Counted from the stretch's first letter, positions 36,418-44,410 are shown. The stretch: 64,000 nucleotides of DNA from CAIVAT01 sp964355945 (GCA_964355945.1 CAYHGE010000001.1:1-64000), one strand, 5' to 3'. The notes: generated by a model not told the origin, from the letters alone. Program-made: numbers and translations.

Positions 36418-37479
36418 ATGAAACGCTTCGGATATTTATTGTCAGTCATGATGATGGTGGTAATTGTCTTCAATTGTTGTAAAAAGGAGGATAATTCAGC
36501 TCCTACCGAACGAAAAAAAAGTGCCTGGGTTGCCGGCATGGTTGACAGTACAGGATACGGCCTGATTCTTTTTTCCGCTGACGGAGGCGAAAATTGGGTC
36601 AGGCAGGGACAAGGGGCCCTATCGTTGCTTGGGGTCAATGTCATTGACATCTGGGCAGTGGATGACCAAACTGTTTGGGCTATCGGCACAGGGAACATCA
36701 TTCTGAAAACCCTGGACGGCGGCCAGACCTGGGTACAGGTTCAGGCCCCGGCAAATGATCCGGGTACGGAGCTGATGTCCTTATGTGTCGTGAATCGCAC
36801 CAGTATATGGATCAGCGGTGCTGGCGGCAGCGTTTATCGCTCGGCCGATAACGGAAATACCTGGACCATGTTTGACACGGCCTTCTTTCACAGCGGGGGT
36901 ATGCAGGGTATATGGGCAATCACACCGCAGAAAGTTTATGTTGTGGGAGGCATCGGCAATGGCCAGGCCAGAGGATTTATTGGCCGTACATCAGATGGTG
37001 GAGCTACCTGGGATTCCGTGTTCCCTTCCGGTGACTATAACAGTAATGAGTGGATTGGCGTTGCTGCTTCCGGAAACACAATTGTTGTATATGGAGAAAA
37101 GTCACACTACATGGTAAGTGCCGACGGGGGAACAACCTGGAGCAATGATTCAACGGCAGCGACCGGCGGCGGAGGAGGTGCTGATATCAACCACCTGATT
37201 ATGCTCAACCCGGCAACATGGTGGGGAGCGCTTGATATGGGGAATATCTATCTGACCAATGATGGAGGGTCTTCCTGGATCCCACAGGAGACAGGGCAGG
37301 GTGGTGCATATCTTGTTGGCATCGATGCCTGGAGCAGCCAGCTTGCATTGGCTGTCGGAACCTCGGTAGCATGGCCGCCGCAAGGATCGATCCTGAAAAC
37401 CTCAAACGGGGGAACAACCTGGGAAATCAAACAAAGCTACAAAGCTAATCTGAACAAAGTAACCTTCATCAAACAGTAA
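36418..37479 (+). CDS. YCF48/BNR-like beta-propeller lipoprotein
   Basis: About 353 residues. The signal peptide ends VFNCCKKED, a lipobox. The body consists of repeats of the type TLDGGQTWVQVQ, SADNGNTWTMF, TSDGGATWDSV, SADGGTTWSND, TNDGGSSWIPQ and TSNGGTTWEIKQ, spaced about 45-60 residues apart. This is the pattern of YCF48/BNR beta-propellers, which include photosystem assembly factors and many exported proteins of heterotrophs with no known role. The start at 36418 is preferred to 36373 because it places the hydrophobic segment at the N-terminus. Confidence 0.82.
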   Translation: MKRFGYLLSVMMMVVIVFNCCKKEDNSAPTERKKSAWVAGMVDSTGYGLILFSADGGENWVRQGQGALSLLGVNVIDIWAVDDQTVWAIGTGNIILKTLDGGQTWVQVQAPANDPGTELMSLCVVNRTSIWISGAGGSVYRSADNGNTWTMFDTAFFHSGGMQGIWAITPQKVYVVGGIGNGQARGFIGRTSDGGATWDSVFPSGDYNSNEWIGVAASGNTIVVYGEKSHYMVSADGGTTWSNDSTAATGGGGGADINHLIMLNPATWWGALDMGNIYLTNDGGSSWIPQETGQGGAYLVGIDAWSSQLALAVGTSVAWPPQGSILKTSNGGTTWEIKQSYKANLNKVTFIKQ

Positions 37480-37500
37480 GTTGGATTTTTCAACCTAAGG

Positions 37501-38415
37501 CTATTCCGCACGAAGTGCACCGATCAGGTCAGTGACAGCCTTGATTTTATGGCGTTCCATATAGGCTTCGATACCATCAACAATTTTTACAGAAACAGTT
37601 GGATCGATAAAATTTGCCGTACCAACCTGGATCGCAGAGGCCCCGGCGAGGATGAATTCAATGGCATCAGTGGCATTCATGATGCCACCCAAACCGATGA
37701 TGGGTACCTGAACCGCTTTGTGCACCTGCCAGACCATTCGAAGTGCTACAGGTTTTATTGCCGGGCCAGACAATCCTCCCGTGATTGTTGACAGAACCGG
37801 CCGTCTGCGTTCAACATCGATGGCCAATCCCAGAAGGGTGTTGATGAGGGTGATCACATCGGCACCGCCATCTACCACGGCTTTTGCCAGGTCGGTGATG
37901 CTTGTGACATTCGGGGAGAGTTTCACCATCAGCACCTTTTTGTAAACTTTGCGGACTTCGGCAGTAACTTCGGTGGCCATGGCAGGTACTGTTCCGAAGG
38001 CCATTCCGCCAAGTTTCACGTTCGGGCAGGAGATGTTCAGTTCAATGCCGGGAATATTTTCCAGTTCATTGATGCGTTCAGCCACTTCAACATATTCTTC
38101 AACAGTTGACCCTGAAACATTGACAATAATATGGGTGTTAAAATCCTTAATCCGTGGATAGATTTCCCGACAAAAATGATCAACTCCTTTGTTTTGGAGT
38201 CCGACGGAGTTCAACATGCCTGATGCCGTTTCAGCCATGCGGGGATAAGCATTACCATCCCGATTTTTTCCGGTAACCGCCTTAACAAAAATGCCCCCCA
38301 ACATGCCAAGATCAATAAAGTCGAGGAATTCATCACCGTAACCAAAAGTTCCGGAGGCTGTGGTAACAGGGTTCCTGAAGTTTAATCCTGCAATATTTAC
38401 AGAGAGATCTGGCAT
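37501..38415 (-). CDS. pyrD: Dihydroorotate dehydrogenase B, catalytic subunit
   Basis: About 304 residues of the class 1B enzyme. It oxidises dihydroorotate to orotate in pyrimidine synthesis with FMN and works with PyrK. Seen are LNFRNPVTTASGTFGYG, NSVGLQNKGV, ELNISCPNVKLGG (with the catalytic Cys), MVKLSPNVTSI and GLGGIMNATDAIEFILAGASAIQVGTAN. The start at 38415 (MPDLSVNIAG) lies directly behind a word-repeat region, so longer in-frame starts are repeat-derived. It follows pyrK by 67 bases filled by that repeat. Confidence 0.95.
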   Translation of the reverse strand: MPDLSVNIAGLNFRNPVTTASGTFGYGDEFLDFIDLGMLGGIFVKAVTGKNRDGNAYPRMAETASGMLNSVGLQNKGVDHFCREIYPRIKDFNTHIIVNVSGSTVEEYVEVAERINELENIPGIELNISCPNVKLGGMAFGTVPAMATEVTAEVRKVYKKVLMVKLSPNVTSITDLAKAVVDGGADVITLINTLLGLAIDVERRRPVLSTITGGLSGPAIKPVALRMVWQVHKAVQVPIIGLGGIMNATDAIEFILAGASAIQVGTANFIDPTVSVKIVDGIEAYMERHKIKAVTDLIGALRAE

Positions 38416-38424
38416 GACAAAATT

Positions 38425-38482
38425 GTGAAATGGTGAAATGGTGCAAAATCGTAAATCGTAAATCGTCCAATCGTAAATCGTC
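38425..38482. repeat. GTGAAATG and CGTAAAT word repeats between pyrK and pyrD
   Basis: GTGAAATGGTGAAATGGTG (period 8) is followed by AATCGTAAATCGTAAATCG and one more AATCGTAAATCG. The second part is the complement of the ATTTACG array at 33309-33349. It fills almost the whole intergenic gap inside a two-gene operon. Confidence 0.85.
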
Positions 38483-39262
38483 TCATCCCCATCCCAACCT
38501 GTTGATATTAAACACTGGTCCCTCCATGCAAACCCGCTCGTTGCCTTTATCTGTAGGGGTGATGCAGCACAGGCAAACACCAAACCCGCAGGCCATCGTA
38601 TTCTCGAGTGATACTTCGCACTCAATCCGGTGCATCCGGGCGATCTTTGCTACTGCTTTCATCATGGCATCCGGTCCGCAGCAATAAATCTTTTTGAAAT
38701 CAAGCCGTTCACGCTGAAATATCGAATGATCAATCACAAGGCCTTTCTCGCCTTCTGTTCCATCATCGGTAATCACATGGACCTTCCCGAACCGCGAATA
38801 GGTCTCAATTTCCGACACCTCTTCTTTGGTTCTGAATCCCAGCAGGATGGTTGGCCTGATGTTGTTCTGGTTTAGAAATTGTGCCAGGAAGAGCAGTGGG
38901 GCCACACCGCACCCGCCACCAACAAGCAACACATCTTTGGTGAATGGCAATGAAAATGAGTTGCCAAGCGGGTATATAAGATTCAGATGATCACCGGCTT
39001 TGAGATCTGCCAGCCGGCGGGTGCCTTCTCCCTTAACTTGTATCAGCAGGCGAAGGGTATTTTTGTTATAATCTACAGAGTGAATTGAAAACGGCCGGCG
39101 AAGAAAGGTAGAAGCAGAGCCCTGAACGAGAACTTGCACAAACTGACCCGGAAGGATCAGCGGGAATTTTTCAGGAGCCAGAAGATCAAGCAGGAAATGA
39201 CGCTTGTTTAACCGTGTGACTTGAGTTACCTGAAGGTCCTGCACATGTTTCTTTAGCTCCAT
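38483..39262 (-). CDS. pyrK: Dihydroorotate dehydrogenase electron-transfer subunit
   Basis: 259 residues. PyrK passes electrons from PyrD to NAD through FAD and a 2Fe-2S cluster. The FAD site is FLRRPFSIHSVD near residue 55; the NAD site includes LLVGGGCGVAPLLFLA near 112. The cluster ligands are the cysteines of ACGFGVCLCC and a later Cys in ERVCMEGP near the C-terminus. It is the first gene of a pyrK-pyrD pair. Confidence 0.95.
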   Translation of the reverse strand: MELKKHVQDLQVTQVTRLNKRHFLLDLLAPEKFPLILPGQFVQVLVQGSASTFLRRPFSIHSVDYNKNTLRLLIQVKGEGTRRLADLKAGDHLNLIYPLGNSFSLPFTKDVLLVGGGCGVAPLLFLAQFLNQNNIRPTILLGFRTKEEVSEIETYSRFGKVHVITDDGTEGEKGLVIDHSIFQRERLDFKKIYCCGPDAMMKAVAKIARMHRIECEVSLENTMACGFGVCLCCITPTDKGNERVCMEGPVFNINRLGWG

Positions 39263-39314
39263 GGATATTGGAATTACTGCAGGTTTATTGACTTAAATTC
39301 AGATGATTAGTGAA

Positions 39315-39779
39315 CTATTTGGTATCAGGTGCGGCCTCCGGGGTGCTTTCAGATGCAGAGGCCGCTTCATCAGCACCAGCTTCTTCAGGTTCTTCGGTAA
39401 AATCAAGAAGACCCTGTAAGAGCAAAGTGTTGTACCAGCTCACCATCTTTTTTATATCGGAAACATATACGCGATCCTGATCAAACTCCGGAATCATCCC
39501 GAGGAAAAATTTCTTCAGGGTAGCATTGTCAGATTTGTGGTCAATGGCAGGTTTTCCCTCCAGCTTTTCGTGGAAAGTTTTAAAAATCTCTTTCAGGGCA
39601 AGGTCATCTCCTGTAGTGAATACGCTGATCTCTTCCAGCGAACTCATCTTCTCGTTGGCAAAAGCAGGAAAACGCTTGTTGTCATTGAGCGATTCAACAA
39701 TAACAGTATTCTTTCCCTGTGAAACGACTTTAAACAACCCGTTTTTTCCGGCAATCGACAAAATCTTACTTAAATCCAT
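39315..39779 (-). CDS. DUF5606 family protein
   Basis: 154 residues. The N-terminal 125 residues (MDLSKILSIAGKNGLFKVVS, and FFLGMIPEFDQDRVYVSDIKKMVSWYNTLL later) match the DUF5606 family of Bacteroidota, which has no known function. The C-terminal 28 residues are Ala/Glu-rich and probably disordered. The protein is cytoplasmic. It has its own promoter at 39797-39804 and lies upstream of pyrK by 52 bases. Confidence 0.85.
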   Translation of the reverse strand: MDLSKILSIAGKNGLFKVVSQGKNTVIVESLNDNKRFPAFANEKMSSLEEISVFTTGDDLALKEIFKTFHEKLEGKPAIDHKSDNATLKKFFLGMIPEFDQDRVYVSDIKKMVSWYNTLLLQGLLDFTEEPEEAGADEAASASESTPEAAPDTK

Positions 39780-39796
39780 GATTTACTTATTTTGTG

Positions 39797-39804
39797 CAAA
39801 GATA
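39797..39804 (-). promoter_or_regulatory. -7 box for the DUF5606 gene
   Basis: TATCTTTG on the minus strand, 17 bases before the ATG at 39779. It lies just downstream of the GTGAC hairpin, which would insulate it from the glycosyltransferase gene upstream. Confidence 0.5.
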
Positions 39805-39815
39805 AAAAAGAAATC

Positions 39816-39855
39816 GTGACGCGTGACACGTGACAGGTCACGTGTCATGCGTCAC
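39816..39855. repeat. GTGAC word repeat as a 19-pair hairpin
   Basis: GTGACGCGTGACACGTGAC (39816-39834), loop AG, then its complement with one mismatch (39837-39855). The right arm encodes the last residues and stop (MVTHDT-stop) of the glycosyltransferase on the minus strand. The words are those of the array at 17853-17888. It could work as a terminator, but lacks a T-run. Confidence 0.85.
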
Positions 39856-40719
39856 CATCCTGTAATTCCGATACTCTCCGACCCGCCAACCTGTTTTCTT
39901 CTCAATAAAATGCAGAATGGCTGTTTTTACCGAATGTTTGCTTTTTGAAGGGTCGGGGCTGAACACCCAGTTTTTGGAGGCAATCCGGTCATTCATTACT
40001 TTTGGATGTGTACCGGTAAAAGGAGAAAGATAATCCATTCCGGTATAATCATACGTTTCATCTTTGGATACACTCTTTTCAATCCATTTGTCTGAATGCC
40101 AGTACCGGTGAAAGGTTTGCTGTTTGGCTTGCTGGGCGGCGGGAGGTTTTACCCATCCGTAGTGATACACGCTGGCATCAACTGGCGCCACCATCAACTT
40201 CCTCCCGTCTTTCCTGAATCCCTGGGCATCGAGCCAGGAACGGATATGCTTATCGTTGCGAATGATCCTGACTTCCCGGCGATACCAGCGACGGGAATCG
40301 CCAATATACTGGTAGGAGCCCCAGAAATGTGTATAGTTGAACACCAATCCTTCAACCTGTGGATCTGCAGACCATTTTTCCATCGTTGATCTGATAGCTG
40401 CAAGGTATTTTTCATGAATCACTTCATCTGCCTGGATGTAGAAAGCCCAGGTGCTGTCGGGGGAGATGGCATCAAATGCCTTATTTGTCTCAATGGCGAG
40501 AACATTGCCACCCTCACGCAGGGAGTCGTCCCAAACTGTATCGATGATCCTGATCTTCGGGTCACCGATGGATAAAACCAGGTTCCGGGTGTCATCCTCA
40601 GATTGGCCGACTGCAACGATAAATTCATCACAAACGGGCAATACCGACCTGATCGATTCCACCACCGGGTAGTCGTATTTGATGGCATTCCGCACAAAGG
40701 TAAATCCCGAGACTTTCAT
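39838..40719 (-). CDS. Glycosyltransferase family 2-like protein
   Basis: 293 residues. The N-terminus MKVSGFTFVRNAIKYDYPVV and the acidic motif FYIQADEVIHEKY (about 90-102) correspond to the GT-A donor site, with QADE in place of the more common DxD. Family members of this type often act on lipopolysaccharide or capsule. No membrane segment is seen. The last six residues lie in the GTGAC hairpin, so the original C-terminus may have been replaced by repeat sequence. It is a single gene. Confidence 0.8.
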   Translation of the reverse strand: MKVSGFTFVRNAIKYDYPVVESIRSVLPVCDEFIVAVGQSEDDTRNLVLSIGDPKIRIIDTVWDDSLREGGNVLAIETNKAFDAISPDSTWAFYIQADEVIHEKYLAAIRSTMEKWSADPQVEGLVFNYTHFWGSYQYIGDSRRWYRREVRIIRNDKHIRSWLDAQGFRKDGRKLMVAPVDASVYHYGWVKPPAAQQAKQQTFHRYWHSDKWIEKSVSKDETYDYTGMDYLSPFTGTHPKVMNDRIASKNWVFSPDPSKSKHSVKTAILHFIEKKTGWRVGEYRNYRMVTHDT

Positions 40720-40878
40720 CAGGTCGTTGAATCAGGGGGCAATATTAAGGAACTTTCGCAAATTTGCCCTGATTTTCCTTTATACAGTTAAGCAAAACAG
40801 GGTATAAAACATTTTTGTACCTTAGTGAAAAATTACGCTGAGTTAAAAACTTTTCAACGGAAAACACTCCTGTCATTC

Positions 40879-41478
40879 ATGAAAAGAGGAATTAACGTAA
40901 TACTCACTTTTCTGATTGTTGTATCTGCATTTTCCTGTAAAAAGGATAAAACAGAGCAGTTTTATCTCTCCGATGCCTTTAAGCGTTGGACGGTCTTTGA
41001 GAAGGGCAGTTATTGGGTGTTTTTAAATGATTCAACAAAAGCAACCGACAGTGTGTACCTTAACGAGGATCCGAAATTTCTGGAAGTCAAGCCAAATAAT
41101 TCCAATATGAATTTCACGGAGGAATGGATAGAAATGTCCTATTCCTCCACGTTCTTTTCCTCCTCCGAACAACATGTCACAGACTGGGGTGAGGAATTCT
41201 ACCGGGTACGTATTCATGGTAATGATTTTCAAGCTCTCATTGCAAATTCCTCTGACATTTTTGAACCTGAATACGGTAGTTTTAAATTGTTGTCTCAGGA
41301 TTCTGTTTATTATCTTGGACCGGCAAAATTCGACAATGTTGTGAAGACACAAGATATAGCACATGGGAAAACATGGAACTGTTGGTTTGCCAGGGACATC
41401 GGGTTAATCAAGATAACCGGGAAAAATACCAACCCTGATTTTTCCTGGAGTCTGTTGAGATATCATATTGTAAAATGA
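40879..41478 (+). CDS. Predicted lipoprotein, unknown function
   Basis: About 199 residues from the ATG at 40879 (MKRGINVILTFLIVVSAFSCKKDKTEQ), a clean lipoprotein signal with Cys at about 20 followed by Lys-Lys-Asp. The mature part is beta-rich with FEKGSYWVFLNDST near the start. I do not recognise the family. It stands alone at the left edge of the accessory island at 41.5-44.4 kb. Confidence 0.75.
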   Translation: MKRGINVILTFLIVVSAFSCKKDKTEQFYLSDAFKRWTVFEKGSYWVFLNDSTKATDSVYLNEDPKFLEVKPNNSNMNFTEEWIEMSYSSTFFSSSEQHVTDWGEEFYRVRIHGNDFQALIANSSDIFEPEYGSFKLLSQDSVYYLGPAKFDNVVKTQDIAHGKTWNCWFARDIGLIKITGKNTNPDFSWSLLRYHIVK

Positions 41479-41824
41479 TTGCATAAATATCAAAATCATA
41501 TCTGTTTCCATAGTCACCTGCGCTCCATCGGAACGCAATCCTGGTAGCCGGTTGGCGTTGTCGAACAATTCGCGCCGTAGGCGAAATTATTTCCCGGAAA
41601 ACCAAATCCAAAAAAATTGCGCACCTACAGCGAGCAAAGGTCAGGGTGAGGGCATCCGGGTTGCCAATATTTGGCTCCTCTGAAGCCGGAAAGTATTAAT
41701 CTTTGGAAGTAAAGTTTTGTACATTTGCTCTTGAATACGATGTCCTTTGAGCAATCCTTTGAGTCCTATGAGGTTAAAGTGTTATAGACAGCCCCATTAC
41801 AGAAAAAGCAATCAGTAGAGCTCT
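41479..41824. other. Gene-free gap with degenerate palindromes (island edge)
   Basis: 346 bases without a credible gene. It holds GCGCTCC-ATC-GGAACGC (41520-41536, one mismatch), CGCC-GTA-GGCG (41573-41583) and a degenerate third copy near 41618-41632, all resembling small interspersed palindromes. The TACATTTG box follows at 41720. The stretch looks like eroded repeats at the junction between chromosomal sequence and the restriction-linked island. Confidence 0.55.
41720..41727 (+). promoter_or_regulatory. Orphan -7 box before the hsdS remnant
   Basis: TACATTTG matches TAnnTTTG and points to the island genes, about 100 bases before the first fragment. A TTTG at 41702-41705 is only 14 bases upstream, too close for a normal -33. 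Confidence 0.3.
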
Positions 41825-42372
41825 ATGAATTGCATCAACCATAATCGAAATTGTTGGCAATCAATGCAAAATGACAGACGAACAGGCAGCAACGATAATG
41901 TTGATTACAAAAAATGCAGAAAGGTTTCAAATACTGTTTTAGCTGAGCATAATAGAAGATACACTTTAAGGGATGGAGATATTATTTTCGGAAAAACAGG
42001 AACGATAGGTGAACCTAAAAGATTAAAAGCTTGGGCAATTATAACTATAAGTGCTAATGTAATTTTAATTCAGCCACATGATACATCTGACTTTGTATTT
42101 TTGGTTTTAAACTCAGAACACATTCAAACACAAGTAAAAAACCTATTCATTCAACATCTCAACCTGCTTTTGGGATGGAAAAAATCAGGAATTTAATAAT
42201 CTTAATTCCTCCAAAAAACGAAAGAGCAATAATTCAAAATATTATAAATCAGAATGAATCAAATATTTTGTCCACAAAAACACATCTTTACAGACTCCAA
42301 TCCCTCAAAACCGGTTTAATGCAGGATTTGCTGAGTGGTAAGGTGAGGGTAAACATGGGTAATAAAAACTAA
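41825..42372 (+). pseudogene. hsdS: Type I restriction specificity subunit (hsdS), truncated and frameshifted
   Basis: Two overlapping frames together spell the C-terminal third of an HsdS. The first (41825-42196) carries GDIIFGKTGTIGEPK, ISANVILIQPH and FVFLVLNSEHIQTQV from a target-recognition domain. The second (to 42372) carries STSQPAFGMEKIRNLIILIPPKN and the tail LKTGLMQDLLSGKVRV, which is the classic HsdS ending. Adding one base to the A-run at 42136-42141 joins them in one frame. The N-terminal target-recognition domain and first helical spacer are missing, and no hsdM or hsdR is in the window. It ends 7 bases before the next gene. Confidence 0.8.
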
Positions 42373-42379
42373 CCACGAT

Positions 42380-43906
42380 ATGGCAAAGAAGAAATATACT
42401 CCTCGTGAACTAATGGAAATGGCCATTGAAGAAAGCCATAATTCTATTCCGGAGCATACCGACAAAACAGATCCGCTTGTGGGAGCAATTATTGCAACAG
42501 CAGGAGGTGAAATCTTATCTACAGCAGACGGAAAAAATTTAGCCACTGCCCACCGGGGCGAACTTCGTGAAGGGGAACATTGCGAATTTACCCTTATTGA
42601 ACGTAAGTTGGCAAATATTAACCTTAAAGGGGCTGTATTGTATGTAACACTCGAACCTTGTACCGATGAATCAAGGAATCAGGGTAATGACCCTAATAAG
42701 GTCAGAAAAAGAGGTTGTAGTACTCATATCAGAAAAGCTCGTTTAAGTAAGGTATATATTGGCGTTGAAGACCCTAACCCTAAAATAGCGAAAAAAGGAA
42801 TAGAAAAAATTAGAGAATATGGGATTGATGTAGAAATGTTTTCGGCAGATTTGCAGGAAAGAATAAGGAAGGACAATGAGAAATTCATTAAAGAAAAGGA
42901 AGAAGATGCTTTACAGGCTTATTTAGAAAAAGATAAACCTCAATTAAATATTTTGGAGCAGACCGTACCTGTTTCAATCATATCAAATTTCTCAGATAAA
43001 GCGATAAATCAATTTATAAAAGAGTCGAATGCTGAGTTCAGTTATCCATCACCTGATTTTAATGAATGGGCTCACGGATTCGGGTTCATTGAAAAAGATA
43101 CCAGAGGTGATGGCTATTTGCCTACGGGTATAGGCATCATGCTTTTTGGCAAAACTCCCGAAAACGCTTTCCCTCAAACTGTTTTTAAGGTAGAAATTAA
43201 TTATGGCACAGGTAAGCCCGAAATTAAGGATTTTAAAGGCCCTTTGGTTGCCCAATTGCCCAGTATTTTGGATTATGTTAAAGATAAGGGGCTAAAAATG
43301 ACCATAGACAAGTCAAGTGGTAAACGGGAAGAAGTTGCCAGTTTCCCTTTTGAGATTTTATTGGAAGGTATCGCCAATGCCGTAATTCATCGGGATTATT
43401 CTATCGAAGGCGCAACGAATTATTTATACATCGACCCCGATAAAATTATTATTCGAAGTCCTGGCGCTCCGATATATCCAATTACCTTAGTCGATTTAAA
43501 CACTTTGGATGCTCCATCTTTAAGCCGCAATCCCAAAATAATGTATATTTTCAATCAAATGCACTTGGCCGAACAACGTGGAATTGGCTTAAGGAATATG
43601 AAACATTTGCCAAAAGAGGGATTTCCTTTGCCAACTTTTACACTTAAGGCAGGGATGCTGGAAATTACATTTGGCAGAACCAAAAACTATATTGCAGGAA
43701 AAGCCGGATTGAATAATTTGGATGAAAATGATAAAGCAGCCGTTTTGTTTATTCAAAGCAAAGGTTCCATTTCCAAAAGTGATTTTGCAGAACACTTTGG
43801 ACTAAATTCTAAAACAGCTCAACGACAACTGATTAAGCTGAAAAATTTAGGATTATTGAAGGTTATAGGTACAGGTAAATACACGAAATATGTATACAAT
43901 AACTAA
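42380..43906 (+). CDS. Deaminase-GHKL ATPase-winged helix fusion protein
   Basis: 508 residues, three parts. Residues 8-155 form a cytidine/RibD-type deaminase: proton shuttle and zinc His in HCE (67-69), then LEPC (Cys94) and Cys113 in RGCSTHI, an unusually long Cys spacing. Residues 200-310 match the connector of divergent AAA-4 (AlbA_2/Schlafen-type) proteins, including GIGIMLFGKTPENAFPQ. Residues 325-435 hold the GHKL-like site: EGIANAVIHRDYS (329-341) and RGIGLRNM (400-407). Residues 445-508 are a winged helix. The deaminase stands where the AlbA_2 domain normally is. It follows a broken hsdS by 7 bases, is more A/T-rich than its neighbours, and appears intact. The substrate (nucleotide or nucleic acid) is unknown; a defence role is inferred from the context. 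Confidence 0.8.
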   Translation: MAKKKYTPRELMEMAIEESHNSIPEHTDKTDPLVGAIIATAGGEILSTADGKNLATAHRGELREGEHCEFTLIERKLANINLKGAVLYVTLEPCTDESRNQGNDPNKVRKRGCSTHIRKARLSKVYIGVEDPNPKIAKKGIEKIREYGIDVEMFSADLQERIRKDNEKFIKEKEEDALQAYLEKDKPQLNILEQTVPVSIISNFSDKAINQFIKESNAEFSYPSPDFNEWAHGFGFIEKDTRGDGYLPTGIGIMLFGKTPENAFPQTVFKVEINYGTGKPEIKDFKGPLVAQLPSILDYVKDKGLKMTIDKSSGKREEVASFPFEILLEGIANAVIHRDYSIEGATNYLYIDPDKIIIRSPGAPIYPITLVDLNTLDAPSLSRNPKIMYIFNQMHLAEQRGIGLRNMKHLPKEGFPLPTFTLKAGMLEITFGRTKNYIAGKAGLNNLDENDKAAVLFIQSKGSISKSDFAEHFGLNSKTAQRQLIKLKNLGLLKVIGTGKYTKYVYNN

Positions 43907-44410
43907 ATCGGCTGCTCTTACGGGACATCTTGCGGGACAAAATGTCCCGCAAGACAATGTGATAATTTTTAAAAACATCTTGCGGGACATCTCGCGGGAC
44001 ATTTTGTCCTTTAAAAGAGGTGGTTTTTAATGTCAATAGCGTTAAAGGACAAGATAAAGGACAAAGTGTCCCCAGTAAATATGAATGAAGAAGAATGGGA
44101 TGAATAAAGGACAGCAAACCGGACATGATTGTCCGGATAAACCAAAAAGTAAAGGTGTAAATGGACAATCTGGACAAAGTAAGGCTGGAGACAGAGATAA
44201 ATGTCCGATATATTATAGCAGTTGGTGAAGATGTTATAAAAGATAACGGACATTTTAACGGACATGTCAGTTAAAATGATACAGGATAATGACGCAATAA
44301 CTAATGCATGAATTAGCCATGAGCAGACGAATTTGCTCACCAAAGGAAATGATTATTCTCATGGTGTATTCCATCTGACCCGTAAAAATTATAAAATAAA
44401 CAGATGAAAA
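43907..44410. other. GGACA-rich non-coding stretch behind the fusion gene
   Basis: 504 bases without a convincing gene. From 43922 to 44270 there are 12 GGACA and 5 TGTCC words. GGACA occurs in pairs whose starts are 12 bases apart (43922/43934, 43984/43996, 44047/44059, 44109/44121, 44248/44260) or 9 bases apart (44163/44172). Read in the matching phase they spell RDILRDKMS, LRDISRDIL and LKDKIKDKVS, like the xDK repeats in tails of AlbA-type ATPases. It is probably a decayed coding tail. A 37-codon open frame at 44161-44274 is part of it. Bases 44275-44410 show nothing I can name. Confidence 0.6.

Noticed and set aside
37501..38625. Longer PyrD beginning at 38625
   Set aside because: The extra 70 residues are encoded by word repeats and the end of pyrK. 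PyrD homologues begin at MPDLSVNIAG.
43922..44270. CRISPR array
   Set aside because: The repeated word is only 5-6 bases with 4- to 7-base spacing inside pairs, and no 25- to 40-base repeat with regular spacers is present.
44161..44274. 37-codon plus-strand open frame
   Set aside because: It begins and ends inside the GGACA tract and continues its D-N-L-D-K pattern; it looks like a piece of the decayed repeat and not a gene.
43863..44343. Two minus-strand open frames of 104 and 110 codons in the GGACA tract
   Set aside because: The tract has the same words on both strands, so open frames arise on either one. The translations are low in complexity and have no supporting start or neighbour.
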